Shown: in pieces, positions 1 to 9,365 of the stretch
Numbering within the stretch: position 1 is the stretch's first letter
How the letters are laid out: the number at the start of each line of letters is the position of its first letter
DNA from: Catellatospora sp. TT07R-123
Lineage (GTDB): Bacteria > Actinomycetota > Actinomycetes > Mycobacteriales > Micromonosporaceae
NCBI RefSeq assembly: GCF_018327705.1
Contig: NZ_BNEM01000002.1
Location: 434,001 to 498,000 of the forward strand
Direction of reading: 5' to 3'
DNA: 64,000 nucleotides
Translations under genes and position numbers: made by a program
Notes under the pieces: model-generated
The model's input: only the letters and a program-made list of their open reading frames with translations
What the model was told of the DNA's origin: nothing
Database searches by the model: none

Positions 1-241
1 TGGTGGGGTTGGGGTTCTGGGTGGTGGGGTCGGGGATGCCGGTGCCGATGATCCAGTCGGCGTTGCCGGCGGTCTCGGCCTTCGAGTTGTCGAAGAGCAC
101 CCGGTGCTTGGCGGCTGCCGCGGTGGCGGCGTGCGGGACGGCGATCCCGGCGACGGTTGCCAGGGCGGTGGCGGCGAGCGCGGTGGCGGCGCCGACCAGT
201 GCGAATCTGGCGGTACGGGTCAGACGTGTGGAGTGATCCAT
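1..241 (-). CDS. secreted protein, N-terminal part only
   Basis: The gene starts at an ATG at 241 and runs off the left edge, so only about 80 residues are visible. The first 35 or so residues form a signal peptide: an arginine-containing start (MDHSTRLTRTARF), a long alanine-rich hydrophobic stretch, then an Ala-X-Ala-like cleavage zone. The mature protein begins with VLFDNSKAETAGNADWIIGT. I recall similar openings at the start of mature secreted hydrolase-like proteins of actinomycetes, but the catalytic part lies outside the window and the function cannot be called. Confidence 0.6.
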   Translation of the reverse strand, partial: MDHSTRLTRTARFALVGAATALAATALATVAGIAVPHAATAAAAKHRVLFDNSKAETAGNADWIIGTGIPDPTTQNPNPT

Positions 242-368
242 GCCGCACAGTATCGATGCCCGTTTATCCCTTTACGATAGGCGGTGATCACCAGTTTGTG
301 CCATCCGCGGTCCGGCAGTTCGGGCGCCGAGTGGCCGTGGTGGTAGACGACAGGACTTTGGAGTACGG

Positions 369-1112
369 GTGAACCCATCGACCGACACCTCGCTGGAGCT
401 GCTGGGTCGCGCCATCAGCAGTGGTGGAGGATGCGCGACCATGCTGCTTGCCGACGCCGGTGAAATCGGCGACTGGGCAGGTGACACCAACGCGACGTCA
501 GCGGACCCGTACGACCCGGCGGGTTCGGACTGGCATCGCGTGATGCTCGACTCCCTCGACGACGACGTGGTCGAGGTCGACCTCGGCGCCGGGCGCCGTG
601 GCCTCGGCGTCACCATGGGAGAGAACGGCTGGCACACGGTCTTCCGTACGCCGACCGGGCTTCTCATGGCGACCCGCAAAGGCGGCCCCGCCGCCGACGC
701 CGAGTTCCCGACGGCCGCCGGTTCCGTCGAGCGTCTCCTCAGCTCCGACGCCTTCTGGGACTTCATCGCCGCGCCGCTGACCAAGCCCTTCCAGGGCGGC
801 ACCCTGCACGTGCCGAGCGGCTGGCTGATGATCATGTCGGCCATCGTGCCGACCAAGGACCTGCACCGCGACGGTTCGCCGGTCGACGTGGCCGCCCTTC
901 TCGACGACGCCGAGCAGTCCGGCACGGATGTCGTCGAGGTAGGCGACGGGTACGGCGGCCGGGCGCTGCTGGTCCGGGTCGGGCCGACGGCCCTGTCGGC
1001 GTGGTTCGAACCCCAGCGCAGCGACCCGGCACTGGGCATCGTCGACCGGTGCGAGCTGCGCTTCGGGCACGAGCGGCCGGGCCTTGTCGGGGTATCCACT
1101 CCGCCAGCGTGA
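369..1112 (+). CDS. hypothetical protein, 247 aa
   Basis: Starts at GTG 369 with a GGAG ribosome site about 5 bases upstream. The product is acidic, soluble, and has no signal peptide or membrane segment. It contains a phrase with many Asp residues (about residues 57-67, DSLDDDVVEVDL) and a Trp-containing mid section. I do not recognise the family. Codon third positions are almost all G/C in this frame, which supports it over the long antisense frame. It stands alone, divergent from the truncated gene on its left and convergent with the next gene. Confidence 0.6.
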   Translation: MNPSTDTSLELLGRAISSGGGCATMLLADAGEIGDWAGDTNATSADPYDPAGSDWHRVMLDSLDDDVVEVDLGAGRRGLGVTMGENGWHTVFRTPTGLLMATRKGGPAADAEFPTAAGSVERLLSSDAFWDFIAAPLTKPFQGGTLHVPSGWLMIMSAIVPTKDLHRDGSPVDVAALLDDAEQSGTDVVEVGDGYGGRALLVRVGPTALSAWFEPQRSDPALGIVDRCELRFGHERPGLVGVSTPPA

Positions 1113-1138
1113 ACCGAGCCGCGCGGGCCGCGCGGACG

Positions 1139-2209
1139 TCAGCGTGCCACGTTCCATTCGCGCGGAAGGTCCGCGCCGCAGGCGGCGCAGCTGAAGTCAT
1201 CGTCCTTGACGATGTTGATCTGGCAGCAGTCCGGGCAGCGGCGGAACTCGAATGCCGCGGTGAACCCCCGGGGGTGCTCCAGCCCGGCTCGCTCGCAGGC
1301 GGCGGCCACCGCCTGCCACGAGGAGGTCTCCGGGCAGTATCCGGTGGACTGGTTGGTCACCTCGGCGACCGCCCAGTGCCGGTCCTGCCCGGCGAAACCG
1401 ATCTCGCCGGCGCTGAGCACCGGACGGCCGCCCGCGCACGCGACGTGTTCGCTGCGCCTGGGCGCGACGCGCAGGTCGCCCGCCACATCGACGATGAACG
1501 TGTGGGGCTCGCGGCGCTCGGCCGGTGCCAGCGCCGCCATCCACGCGGCCAGCTCGTCGACGGAGGTGACCCGGTGGCCGCCGGCGTCCTGCGTGACGGC
1601 GGCGAGCAGGTCCGCCGGGCCGACGTAGCGGTACCGCTGCTGGTGGATGGAGGCAGGCCGACCATCCCGCCAGCGAGGCAGGTCGAGGTCGGGCGTCTGC
1701 GGGCTGGTGAAGTGGAACGGCACGCGCAGGCGGGCCGCCACGGCCTCGCCGACCTGCTGGGCCTCGGCTGCCTCCGGCCAGGGCGGGACCTGCCCGTTGA
1801 ACAGTCGGAGATCGCCGCCGTGGCGGATCGACGCCAGCCGCACCTCGTCGAAGCTGTCGTGGTGCCGCCCAGGACGGTCCACGATCGCCACCAGGTCGAC
1901 CGTCCAGCCTTGCGTATCACCGTCCCACACCGCCTCGACCGCCACGACGGAACAGGTGATCGCCTTCGCCGCCGCGAGGACGCCGGAGATGTCGACGACC
2001 CGCTGCGGTTCCGCCTCCACCACGCCGCGATCGATCAGCCGGGCTCGGCGCCGCGTCACGGCCTCCTGTGCCTCGTACAGGCTGGGTGCGGGGTCGAGTC
2101 CGCATTCCTCGCGCAGCACGACGATCGCCGCCAGCAGGCCGCGATCGAGCAAGGCCGCGTCGACCCGGTCGCGGGCCTGCGAGGTCAGCCGCTCCCAGAC
2201 TTCGTTCAC
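1139..2209 (-). CDS. hypothetical protein with C-terminal zinc ribbon
   Basis: 356 aa from a GTG start. The last 35 residues carry two Cys-X2-Cys pairs (CPDCC ... CAAC) that look like a zinc ribbon. The body has a helical N-terminus and no membrane segments. The mid section (about residues 150-230) is rich in Trp, Arg and acidic residues. Two short cysteine pairs in an otherwise cysteine-poor soluble protein suggest metal binding, possibly for nucleic acid or protein contact, but no catalytic family is recognised. It converges on the gene that ends at 1112 with a gap of 26 bases. Confidence 0.6.
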   Translation of the reverse strand: MNEVWERLTSQARDRVDAALLDRGLLAAIVVLREECGLDPAPSLYEAQEAVTRRRARLIDRGVVEAEPQRVVDISGVLAAAKAITCSVVAVEAVWDGDTQGWTVDLVAIVDRPGRHHDSFDEVRLASIRHGGDLRLFNGQVPPWPEAAEAQQVGEAVAARLRVPFHFTSPQTPDLDLPRWRDGRPASIHQQRYRYVGPADLLAAVTQDAGGHRVTSVDELAAWMAALAPAERREPHTFIVDVAGDLRVAPRRSEHVACAGGRPVLSAGEIGFAGQDRHWAVAEVTNQSTGYCPETSSWQAVAAACERAGLEHPRGFTAAFEFRRCPDCCQINIVKDDDFSCAACGADLPREWNVAR

Positions 2210-2505
2210 CTATCCGTCTCCGTCACGCGTCGTCATGCTGGCCGAGGGTTGGCGCTGCGCAGACCGCATGGGGCGACCGCCCGTCCGTAGGTCATCGCGG
2301 AATGGCGCAACGACATCAGATCGGACCAGCCGTGGAAAGCACCAGTTGTTTTCGGCCCGCCATGCACGATCCGGATCGGCTGCTACTGGACGGCTGCGAC
2401 TGCGCGACCATGCGGTGCGCGCGCGTAGAAGCGATGAAGTCTCCCGTGGCACTGCGGCCAGGAACGGGACGGCCCGTCACGATCGGCACGTGCGCTGGGA
2501 TGCAC

Positions 2506-2544
2506 GCCGAAGGCGCCACCCGCGAACCGGGTGGCGCCTTCGGC
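2506..2544 (-). terminator. stem-loop terminator of the metalloprotease gene
   Basis: A perfect 16-bp inverted repeat (2506-2521 and 2529-2544) with a 7-base loop lies 18 bases past the metalloprotease stop codon. The rest of 2210-2562 holds no gene I can support. Confidence 0.75.
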
Positions 2545-2562
2545 GATGCGCAGGGGCGAGGA

Positions 2563-4794
2563 TTACAGGTACAGCGTCCAGGTGTCGATGCGGCCGGTGT
2601 CACCGGTGGCGGCGTCGCGGACCCGCAGGGTCCAGGTGCCTGCGGCGTTCTCGGCGGACAGGTTCACGGTGAACGTCTTGATGATGTTGGCGGTGCCGGC
2701 GCCGGCCCGGTTGGACAGGTTGTACACCGTGCCGTCGGGTGCGACCAGGTCCACGACCAGGTCACCGGGGTAGGTGTGGTAGATCGCGACCGGCACGGTG
2801 CTGGTGGCCGACGCCTTGCGGGCGCAGGCGCTCAGGGCGACCGTGCTGGCCACCGTCGTGTTGTCCGGGATCGCGACGTCGGTGCCGTTGGTCGCGAAGC
2901 AGCCGGGGTTGGTGACGGTCACGGTGTAGGTGGCGGTGTGGGTGGCCCCCGTGCCCTTGCCGGTGACGATCACCTGGTACGTGCCCGCCGGGGTCGTCGC
3001 CGCGGTCGTGACGGTCAGCGCAGAGCTGCCGTTGGCCGAGCTGACCGAGGTCGCGGAGAACGTCGCGGTGGCGCCGGTCGGCAGGCCGGACGCGGTCAGG
3101 GCCACGGTCTGGGCCGCGCCGTTGACCAGCTTCGCGGTGACCGTGGTGGTCAGCGAGGTGCCCGCGGAGACCGTGCCCGTCGCCGGGTTCGCGGTGAGGG
3201 AGAAGTCGTTGGCCGCGGGGCAGGCGACGTCGTTGCCGGCCACGTTCACCGAGGTCCACGCGGCCTGGACGGCCTTGTACTCGACCGAGCAGGAGCCGTA
3301 GAGGAAGGTGGCCGCAGTGAGGGTGTGGGCGCGGGCGGTGTTGGCGGGGCTGGTCGTGTTCACGTACGACGTGTTGGACAGGAAGCTGACGTCCAGGGCC
3401 CGGTACCAGATCTTCTCGGCCTTGGCGCGGCCGATGCCGACCACGGCCGGGGCGGTGCCGCAGGGGGTGCTGGTGCCGTACGCGGTGGCGCCGGTGCCCT
3501 CGGCCAGGTTGAAGAAGAAGTGGTTGGCCACACCCGAGGAGTAGTGCACGTCGAGGTTCTTGGTGGTGGTGGACCAGCAGTCGGCCGACGCGCCGTCCAG
3601 CGACGGCTTGTACATGTACCGCAGCGGCGTGCCGTTGCCGTTGAGGTTGATCTTCTCGCCGATCTGGTAGTCGCCCGCGTCCGCCGCGACGGCCGCGTAG
3701 AACTCGACCGCGGTGCCGAAGATGTCGGAGGTGGCCTCGTTGAGGCCGCCGGACTCACCGGAGTAGGTCAGGCCGCCGGAGACCAGCGACTCGGTCACGC
3801 CGTGGCTCATCTCGTGCCCGGCCACGTCCAGCGCCACCAGCGGACGCGCGTTGCCCGCGCCGTCGCCGTAGGTCATCTGCGAGCCGTCCCAGAACGCGTT
3901 GGTGTACGCGTTGCCGTAGTGCACCCGGCTGGGCACGCCCAGGCCGTTGCCGAAGATGCCGTTGCGGGCGTGGGTGTTCTTGAAGTAGTCGAACGTCTTC
4001 GCGGCGCCGAAGTACGCGTCGACGGCGGCCGACTGACGGCTGGCGGTGGTGCCGGTGCCCCACGTGTTGTCGGCGTCGGTGAAGGTGGTGCAGGTCGAGG
4101 TGCCGTTGTTCATGTCGCAGGTGCGGCCGTTGCCACGCACCTGGTCGACCATCGTGTACGTCGAGCCCGACAGCGCGGTTTCGACGGTGACGCTGCCGCT
4201 GTACAGGCTGGCGCCGGTGCCCGCGACGGTCTCGATCTCGTCGAACTGCCCGATGTGGGCGCCGCTGACCGCGTCGGTGATCACGTGCAGCCGCGACGGG
4301 GTCTGCCCATCGGCCTGCCAGCCCTCGACCACGTTCTCCCAGGCCAGGCGGCCCGTGCCCGAGGACGCGTCGACGAACAGCTCCGCGGTGCGCACCGAGG
4401 TGACCGAGCCGGAGAAGCGGCCCCGGGCCGACTTCGCGGCCTGGTCGGCGCCGACCTTCGGCGTGGTGCTCAGGGTCAGCGACGAGCGCAGCGCGCTCAT
4501 GGCACCGGCGGCGCGGCCGTTGGCGGCCTTGCTCACGATGAAGTCGCCGCCGTAGACGCGCAGGCCGCGGTAGGTGCGGCCGTACCGGGTGTGGGTGGTG
4601 CCGTCGGGGTCGCGCACGACGCGGGCCACGGTGTAGCCGTCCCCTGCCGAGGCGTGGATGTCCGCGGGGCTCGCGCCGACGGACCCGGCCTTGGTCGCCG
4701 CCGCGTCCAGCACGGCCGCGCTTCCTGACGTCGGCACGGCCACGAACGCGACCACGGCGGCCGCGACGCCGACAGCTGCGAGGGTCTTCCTCAC
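2563..4794 (-). CDS. secreted M4-family (thermolysin-like) metalloprotease
   Basis: Zinc endopeptidase, 743 aa. I chose the GTG at 4794 because an AGGAG box lies 7 bases upstream and the protein then begins with a normal signal peptide (VRKTLAAVGVAAAVVAF). Order: signal peptide, propeptide with FTP-like region, M4 catalytic domain with zinc motif HEMSH near residue 327 and the third-ligand motif GGLNEATSDIFG, a D-V-H-Y-S-S-G-V catalytic-histidine segment, an immunoglobulin-like linker (about 540-630), and a C-terminal proprotein-convertase P domain (about 635-743). P domains usually aid folding or substrate contact. All catalytic residues are present, so an active exoprotease is expected. It is divergent from a LuxR regulator gene. 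Confidence 0.93.
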   Translation of the reverse strand: MRKTLAAVGVAAAVVAFVAVPTSGSAAVLDAAATKAGSVGASPADIHASAGDGYTVARVVRDPDGTTHTRYGRTYRGLRVYGGDFIVSKAANGRAAGAMSALRSSLTLSTTPKVGADQAAKSARGRFSGSVTSVRTAELFVDASSGTGRLAWENVVEGWQADGQTPSRLHVITDAVSGAHIGQFDEIETVAGTGASLYSGSVTVETALSGSTYTMVDQVRGNGRTCDMNNGTSTCTTFTDADNTWGTGTTASRQSAAVDAYFGAAKTFDYFKNTHARNGIFGNGLGVPSRVHYGNAYTNAFWDGSQMTYGDGAGNARPLVALDVAGHEMSHGVTESLVSGGLTYSGESGGLNEATSDIFGTAVEFYAAVAADAGDYQIGEKINLNGNGTPLRYMYKPSLDGASADCWSTTTKNLDVHYSSGVANHFFFNLAEGTGATAYGTSTPCGTAPAVVGIGRAKAEKIWYRALDVSFLSNTSYVNTTSPANTARAHTLTAATFLYGSCSVEYKAVQAAWTSVNVAGNDVACPAANDFSLTANPATGTVSAGTSLTTTVTAKLVNGAAQTVALTASGLPTGATATFSATSVSSANGSSALTVTTAATTPAGTYQVIVTGKGTGATHTATYTVTVTNPGCFATNGTDVAIPDNTTVASTVALSACARKASATSTVPVAIYHTYPGDLVVDLVAPDGTVYNLSNRAGAGTANIIKTFTVNLSAENAAGTWTLRVRDAATGDTGRIDTWTLYL

Positions 4795-4885
4795 CTGAAT
4801 GCTCCTAAACCGAGGGGGTACGGCCGGTATGTGCTCCACGGCCGCGTTCACGCAGGTACACCCTCCGCCCGAAGACCATCCGGCG

Positions 4886-4904
4886 GTAGTGGGGTATCCC
4901 CTAC
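4886..4904. promoter_or_regulatory. imperfect palindrome between protease and LuxR genes
   Basis: GTAGTGGGGTATCCCCTAC is an interrupted inverted repeat with GTAG/CTAC ends and GGGG/CCCC arms. It sits in the 177-base divergent intergenic region, so it could serve either gene. Binding by the neighbouring LuxR protein is only an inference from position. Confidence 0.35.
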
Positions 4905-4971
4905 GTTTGCCGGTGTCACCGCCGTGTGCCGCTCCGATACAGTCGCGTCCAGGATCTTGAAAGGCGTTGGC

Positions 4972-7794
4972 GTGAGCGGTGCATCAACCGGACGTGAGCT
5001 GTTCGGACGCGACGAGCAGATCACCGTCGTACGCTCCGCGATCACCCGGCAGGCGGCCGGATTCCAGGTCGTGCTCCTGACCGGCCAGGCCGGCATCGGC
5101 AAGACCGCGATCTGGGAGGCCGGGGTCACCGACGCCGAGCAGCGCGGGCACGCGGTCCTGCAGACCCGGGCGTGCGAGTCGGAGGCCAGGCTGTCCCACG
5201 GCGGCCTCGGTGACCTGCTCGAACACATCGGCCCCGACGTGCTGGCCGAGCTCGCCCCGCCGCAGCGCCGCGCCGTGGACGCCGCGCTGCTGCGCGACGA
5301 CAGCGGCCCCATCGACCCCCGCGCGCTCGGCGCCGGGCTGCTCGCCATCGTCCGCACCCTGGCCGCCAGGGGCGGGGTGCTGATCGCGATCGACGACGAC
5401 CAGTGGCTCGACGCCGCCAGCACCGCGGCCGTGGCGTACGCGCTGCGGCGGCTGCGCGACGAGCACGTCACGGTGCTGCTGACCCGCCGCACCGAACCCG
5501 GTGCCGCGTACGGCGGCGACGGTCTCGCCCCGCACCTGGGCGACCTGCGCGCCGAGTCCGCGACCGAGGAGCTTCCGCCGCTGCGGCCCGAGGCGATCCG
5601 CAGCCTGCTCGACCGCCGCGTGCCGACCCACCTGGCCCAGCGCGTATACGAGCTGTCCCACGGCAACCCGTTCTTCGCCCTGGAGATCGCCCAGGCGCTG
5701 CGCCGCAGCGAGCACCCGATCGGGGCAGGCGACGAGCTGCCGCTGCCCTCGTCGCTACAGGCCCTGGTCAGCGCGCGACTGGCGGCGGCCTCCCCCGCCG
5801 CCCGCCGGGCCGTCCTGGTGACCTCGCTGGTCGGCAATCCGCGCCTCGGCCTCATCCGCGAGGTGCTCACCCGCGACGATCCCGACCGGACCGGACCCGA
5901 CGACGGCCTCGACGACGCCACCGCCGCCGGGCTGCTCGTCGTACGCGGCGACCACGTGCGGCTCGGGCACCCGCTGATCGGCGCGGTCGCCCGCGCCGAG
6001 ACGCCGCCGTCGCAGAGCCGCCACCTGCACCGGATCATCGCCGACACCGCCGTCGACGCCGAAGAACGCGCCCGGCACGCCGCCTTCGGCGCGATCCCGC
6101 CCGATGCCGCCATCGCCGACGAGCTCGCCCGGGTCGCCGACGCCACCATCGACCGGGGCGGTATGCGAGCCGCCGCCGAACTGGCCGAGCAGGCCTGGCG
6201 GTTCACGCCCCGGTCCGATCCGCGTCACGACGAGCGGCTGCTTGCCGCCGTCGACCGGTACTTCTGGGCCGGGCTGCACGACACCGGCGCCGCCCTGCTC
6301 GCCCCGCAGCTGCCGGCACTGCCGCCCGGCCCGCTGCGGGCCCGCGCCCGGCTCCTGCTCTCCCAGCTGACCGGCATCGAGCTGTCGCCGGAGCAGTACG
6401 AGGAGGTCCTGGCCGAGGCCGACCCGCGGCTGCGGGCGCAGGTCCTCGCCCACCGCGCGAACGCCGGCGTGGCCTTCGGCATCGTGCCGGTGTCGCAGGG
6501 TCTGCGCTGGACCGCGGAAGCCGCCGACATCACCGGCGGCCTCGACGACCCCGCCGCACGGGCCCAGGCCGTCAGCGAGGCCGGGTGGATGGAGGTGCTG
6601 CTCGGCATCGACCCCGAACCCCGGTTCGCCACCATGGACGCCAGCACGTTGACGGAGCTCGCCCTGCACGACCAGGGTGATCGCATCCGGGCGGTGCGGG
6701 CCATGTGGCGCGGCGAGATGAGCCGTGCCCAGCGGCTGCTGGAAGGCCTCCAGCAGCTCGCCCGGGAGCGGGGGGAGGAGCTGTCGCTGGTCATCTTCAG
6801 CCTGCATCTGTTCGAGGCCGCGATCCGGGTCGGGGACTGGACCGCCGCCGCCCGGATCCAGCAGGAACTCGTCGACGAAGGTTCGGCGTTCCTGCCCCCT
6901 GAGGTGCTGTGGCGTATCCGGGCGGCCGTCGCGGCGGGCACCGGTGACCGCGGGCTCGCGGCCGAGGCGCTGCGGGAGGTCGACCAGGTGGCCGCCCAGC
7001 CTGACGCCGGACCGGTGTTCTGGCACCACCTGGAGACCCGCCGTACGGCGGGGCAGGCGGCGCTGTTCGACGGTGACGCCGAGACCGCAGTCGCGCTGCT
7101 GTCGCAGGTGGCGGCCGACGCGGCCGACGGTGAGTACCTCGACCCGGGTGCGTTCCCGGTCGTGCCGGATCTGATCGAGGCGCTGGTGAAGGCGGGGCGG
7201 CTCGAGGAGGCCCGGGACACGCTGAAGCGGCTGGAGGAGACGGCGGCCGAGCTGGACCATCCGTGGGCGCGGGCGGGGGCGGCCCGCGCTCGCGGGATCC
7301 TGCTGTCCGCGGTCGTGGCCACCGCGAAGGCGTCGGCTGACGCGGCGGGTGGCGACGCCGCCGCCGAAGCGGCGCTGGGTGATGCCCTGGACCGGTACCG
7401 GAAGCTCGGGTTGCCGTTCGACGAGGCCCGTACGCTCGTGGCGCTCGGCACGCTGCGGCGGCGTCAGCGGCGGTTCCGGGAGGCGCGGACGCTGCTGCAG
7501 GATGCCGCGGAGCGGTTCGAGCGGCTGGGGGCGGCCGGGCTTGCCGGTGCGACCCGCGCTGAGGCCGGGCGGGTCGGTGGGCGGGTGCCGGAGCGGGCCG
7601 AGACGGCTGGTGGGCTCACCGCGACCGAGCAGCAGGTGGTGGACCTGGTCGTGGCCGGGTGCACCAACCGGCAGGCGGCCGACCGGCTGTTCATCAGCGT
7701 CAGCGCCGTCGAAGCCCACCTGACCCGCGTATACGCCAAACTCGGCGTCAGCTCGCGCACCCAGCTCGTCCGCAACCTGTCCCGGCCGACCTGA
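4972..7794 (+). CDS. large ATP-binding LuxR-family transcriptional regulator
   Basis: 940 aa from GTG 4972; longer upstream starts lack the conserved GRELFGRDEQ opening. The N-terminal NTPase has a Walker A motif (GQAGIGKT, near residue 38), a Walker B-like acidic run (LIAIDDDQWLD) and STAND-type spacing. A long helical middle region of TPR-like repeats follows, and the last 60 residues form a LuxR/GerE helix-turn-helix (LTATEQQVVDLVVAGCTNRQAA). This is the LAL (MalT-like) architecture, in which a ligand or protein partner controls ATP-dependent activation. The effector and targets are unknown; the divergent protease gene is the obvious candidate. Confidence 0.9.
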   Translation: MSGASTGRELFGRDEQITVVRSAITRQAAGFQVVLLTGQAGIGKTAIWEAGVTDAEQRGHAVLQTRACESEARLSHGGLGDLLEHIGPDVLAELAPPQRRAVDAALLRDDSGPIDPRALGAGLLAIVRTLAARGGVLIAIDDDQWLDAASTAAVAYALRRLRDEHVTVLLTRRTEPGAAYGGDGLAPHLGDLRAESATEELPPLRPEAIRSLLDRRVPTHLAQRVYELSHGNPFFALEIAQALRRSEHPIGAGDELPLPSSLQALVSARLAAASPAARRAVLVTSLVGNPRLGLIREVLTRDDPDRTGPDDGLDDATAAGLLVVRGDHVRLGHPLIGAVARAETPPSQSRHLHRIIADTAVDAEERARHAAFGAIPPDAAIADELARVADATIDRGGMRAAAELAEQAWRFTPRSDPRHDERLLAAVDRYFWAGLHDTGAALLAPQLPALPPGPLRARARLLLSQLTGIELSPEQYEEVLAEADPRLRAQVLAHRANAGVAFGIVPVSQGLRWTAEAADITGGLDDPAARAQAVSEAGWMEVLLGIDPEPRFATMDASTLTELALHDQGDRIRAVRAMWRGEMSRAQRLLEGLQQLARERGEELSLVIFSLHLFEAAIRVGDWTAAARIQQELVDEGSAFLPPEVLWRIRAAVAAGTGDRGLAAEALREVDQVAAQPDAGPVFWHHLETRRTAGQAALFDGDAETAVALLSQVAADAADGEYLDPGAFPVVPDLIEALVKAGRLEEARDTLKRLEETAAELDHPWARAGAARARGILLSAVVATAKASADAAGGDAAAEAALGDALDRYRKLGLPFDEARTLVALGTLRRRQRRFREARTLLQDAAERFERLGAAGLAGATRAEAGRVGGRVPERAETAGGLTATEQQVVDLVVAGCTNRQAADRLFISVSAVEAHLTRVYAKLGVSSRTQLVRNLSRPT

Positions 7795-7799
7795 CGTCG

Positions 7800-7922
7800 T
7801 CAGGCGCCGCCGGCGCGACCGCCCCGTAGTTGGAGCGCCGGAGGAAGGCCGAGTTCATTGCGCTGGCGCGGGGTCAGCGTCACTGAGAGCCGTTCCTGGG
7901 CATAGGCGGTCAGGTTCTCCAT
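7800..7922 (-). CDS. possible 40-residue protein
   Basis: A short frame starting with MENLTAYAQERLSVTLT begins 10 bases after the stop of the DinB-type enzyme on the same strand. Its composition is protein-like, but the only purine-rich box (GAGG) is too close to the ATG. It could be a translationally coupled peptide, a gene remnant or noise. Confidence 0.25.
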   Translation of the reverse strand: MENLTAYAQERLSVTLTPRQRNELGLPPALQLRGGRAGGA

Positions 7923-7932
7923 ACCTCAGCTT

Positions 7933-8697
7933 CTATGTGTGGAGCTGATCGAGGATGCCCTGGTCGCCCTCGGTACGCAGTGACGCCGCGGGAATCCGGC
8001 CGTAGAAGAACATGACCAGCTCGTGGGCGGTGCCCCAGGCGGTTACGTCGGCTCGTTCAACGGCCTCATCGGCGGTAGTGCCCTGCGGGAGCTCGGCGGT
8101 GCGCGTGTGGCCGTCGGAGACCCAGAGCCGCCAGGAGCGGCCCTCGGTGGCGTGGTAGTCGACGATTACCGGCTTGTGCGGCCAGGGTTCCGTTCCTGCG
8201 CAGCAGGTGGTCAGGAACTCGTCGACCCCGTCGAGCGCCACCTGGCTGGACAGCGGCTGCGGGGCGCCCACCGTGACCTGGGCATCGTAGGTGTGCACGG
8301 CGAGCTGCTGGAGCTGGTGGCGGGCGACGGCACCGCTGGTCTGCGGCGACTGCGAATCACCCCACCACGTCCAGCAGCCACGGTCCGGTCCGGCCTCCCG
8401 CAGCGCGTCCAGCAGCTCCCGTACCGAGCCGGCGAACCAGGTCAGCAGGGCTTCGCGCTCCCGGGGCGCCGCTGGGGCGGAGAAGGTCGCAGGAGCGTCG
8501 GCGGGCCCCGCGGCGACGGTGGCGGCCCACTTGTAGCGCCCCTCCACCAGGTGCTGCACCAAGTCGAACAATGTCCACTCGGGGCAGGTCGGCACCTGCA
8601 CTTCGAGGCTGGGTGCCGCAGCGACCGCCGCCTGGAAAGCGGTCGATCGCTCGTCCATCAGCCGCAGCAGGTCAGCGAACGCAAGATTCTTTTCCAC
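7933..8697 (-). CDS. maleylpyruvate isomerase family mycothiol-dependent enzyme (DinB fold)
   Basis: 254 aa from a GTG start. The N-terminal half matches the DinB/MDMPI fold: a long first helix, then CPEWTLFDLVQHLVEG with the metal-ligand histidine, and a later HTYDAQ segment supplying another ligand. The C-terminal half resembles the small domain of mycothiol-dependent maleylpyruvate isomerase. Many actinobacterial paralogues share this fold and their substrates are mostly unknown, so the name denotes family only. Mycothiol use fits an actinobacterial host. The gene stands alone among unrelated genes. Confidence 0.85.
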   Translation of the reverse strand: MEKNLAFADLLRLMDERSTAFQAAVAAAPSLEVQVPTCPEWTLFDLVQHLVEGRYKWAATVAAGPADAPATFSAPAAPREREALLTWFAGSVRELLDALREAGPDRGCWTWWGDSQSPQTSGAVARHQLQQLAVHTYDAQVTVGAPQPLSSQVALDGVDEFLTTCCAGTEPWPHKPVIVDYHATEGRSWRLWVSDGHTRTAELPQGTTADEAVERADVTAWGTAHELVMFFYGRIPAASLRTEGDQGILDQLHT

Positions 8698-8799
8698 TGA
8701 GGCTTTTTAGCACCACGCGCCGACAACCGACATCGGTTTTCTTGCGCCGGTCACCGGTCGGGGCGAGGCAGCCGTCCATGCGCACCGTGGACTTCAGGT

Positions 8800-9270
8800 C
8801 TAAGCGACTCGATAGAGACAGTCTGCCGGGTCCACGAGCGCGGCCAGCAGCGCACCGGGCACGAGTGCCGGATCGTCGGGACGGGTCGTTTCGGCATCGA
8901 AGGCCGTGAACCCGGACCCGCTGATCCGCAGGCGCAGTTTCAGCCCGGGGTCCTCACCGCCCAGGTGGTGCTCCACCGCGATCACCTCGGCCGTCGCGGC
9001 GACACCGGTGGCGGCGAGCTGGCGCGCGTCGCGTCGCGAGCGGGTGACCAGGCGCAAGCCGAAGACTCCGAAGCAGACACCGGCGATCGTCGTGATGACG
9101 CCTCCGGCGAGCAGGCCCCAGAAGTCCTGGGGCGGCGCCTGGGCGTCCAGCGCCAGGGCGAAGGCGAGCAGGACCGGTCCGGGCAGGCAGATGGCCAGGA
9201 AGGCCAGACGGCAGAGCAGCGCGCCGATCGGACCGATCCGCGCTTCCGCCTCCCGGGGTGCACTCGTCAT
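8800..9270 (-). CDS. small membrane protein, two transmembrane segments
   Basis: 156 aa from ATG 9270. Two hydrophobic helices (about residues 17-42 and 50-75) are followed by an RSRRDARQ cytoplasmic positive patch and a soluble C-terminal domain of about 75 residues containing LAATGVAATAEVIAVE. That phrase resembles the domain of DUF3592-like membrane proteins. No enzymatic motif is visible. It is the last gene before the rhamnose block and is separated from it by a strong hairpin. Confidence 0.6.
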   Translation of the reverse strand: MTSAPREAEARIGPIGALLCRLAFLAICLPGPVLLAFALALDAQAPPQDFWGLLAGGVITTIAGVCFGVFGLRLVTRSRRDARQLAATGVAATAEVIAVEHHLGGEDPGLKLRLRISGSGFTAFDAETTRPDDPALVPGALLAALVDPADCLYRVA

Positions 9271-9291
9271 CCCCGCACCCTAACCAAGCAG

Positions 9292-9333
9292 GCGGCCGGT
9301 GAGGAGCCTCGGGTGGAGGCGCTCACCGGCCGC
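9292..9333 (-). terminator. terminator of the rhaI-rhaEW-rhaB transcript
   Basis: A 12-bp outer stem (9292-9303 with 9322-9333) encloses a smaller inner GCCTC/GAGGC stem. It lies 33 bases past the rhaB stop codon, where a terminator of the catabolic operon is expected. Confidence 0.7.
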
Positions 9334-9365
9334 TGCCGGAGGCGACGTGGATGCGGTCGGTCCCG

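Noticed and set aside
2210-2452. 80-codon minus-strand frame before the protease terminator
   Set aside because: No ribosome site, arginine/serine-rich translation and no similarity that I recognise.
2068-4728. 886-codon plus-strand frame opposite the metalloprotease gene
   Set aside because: Antisense shadow of a clear M4 protease; no recognisable motif.
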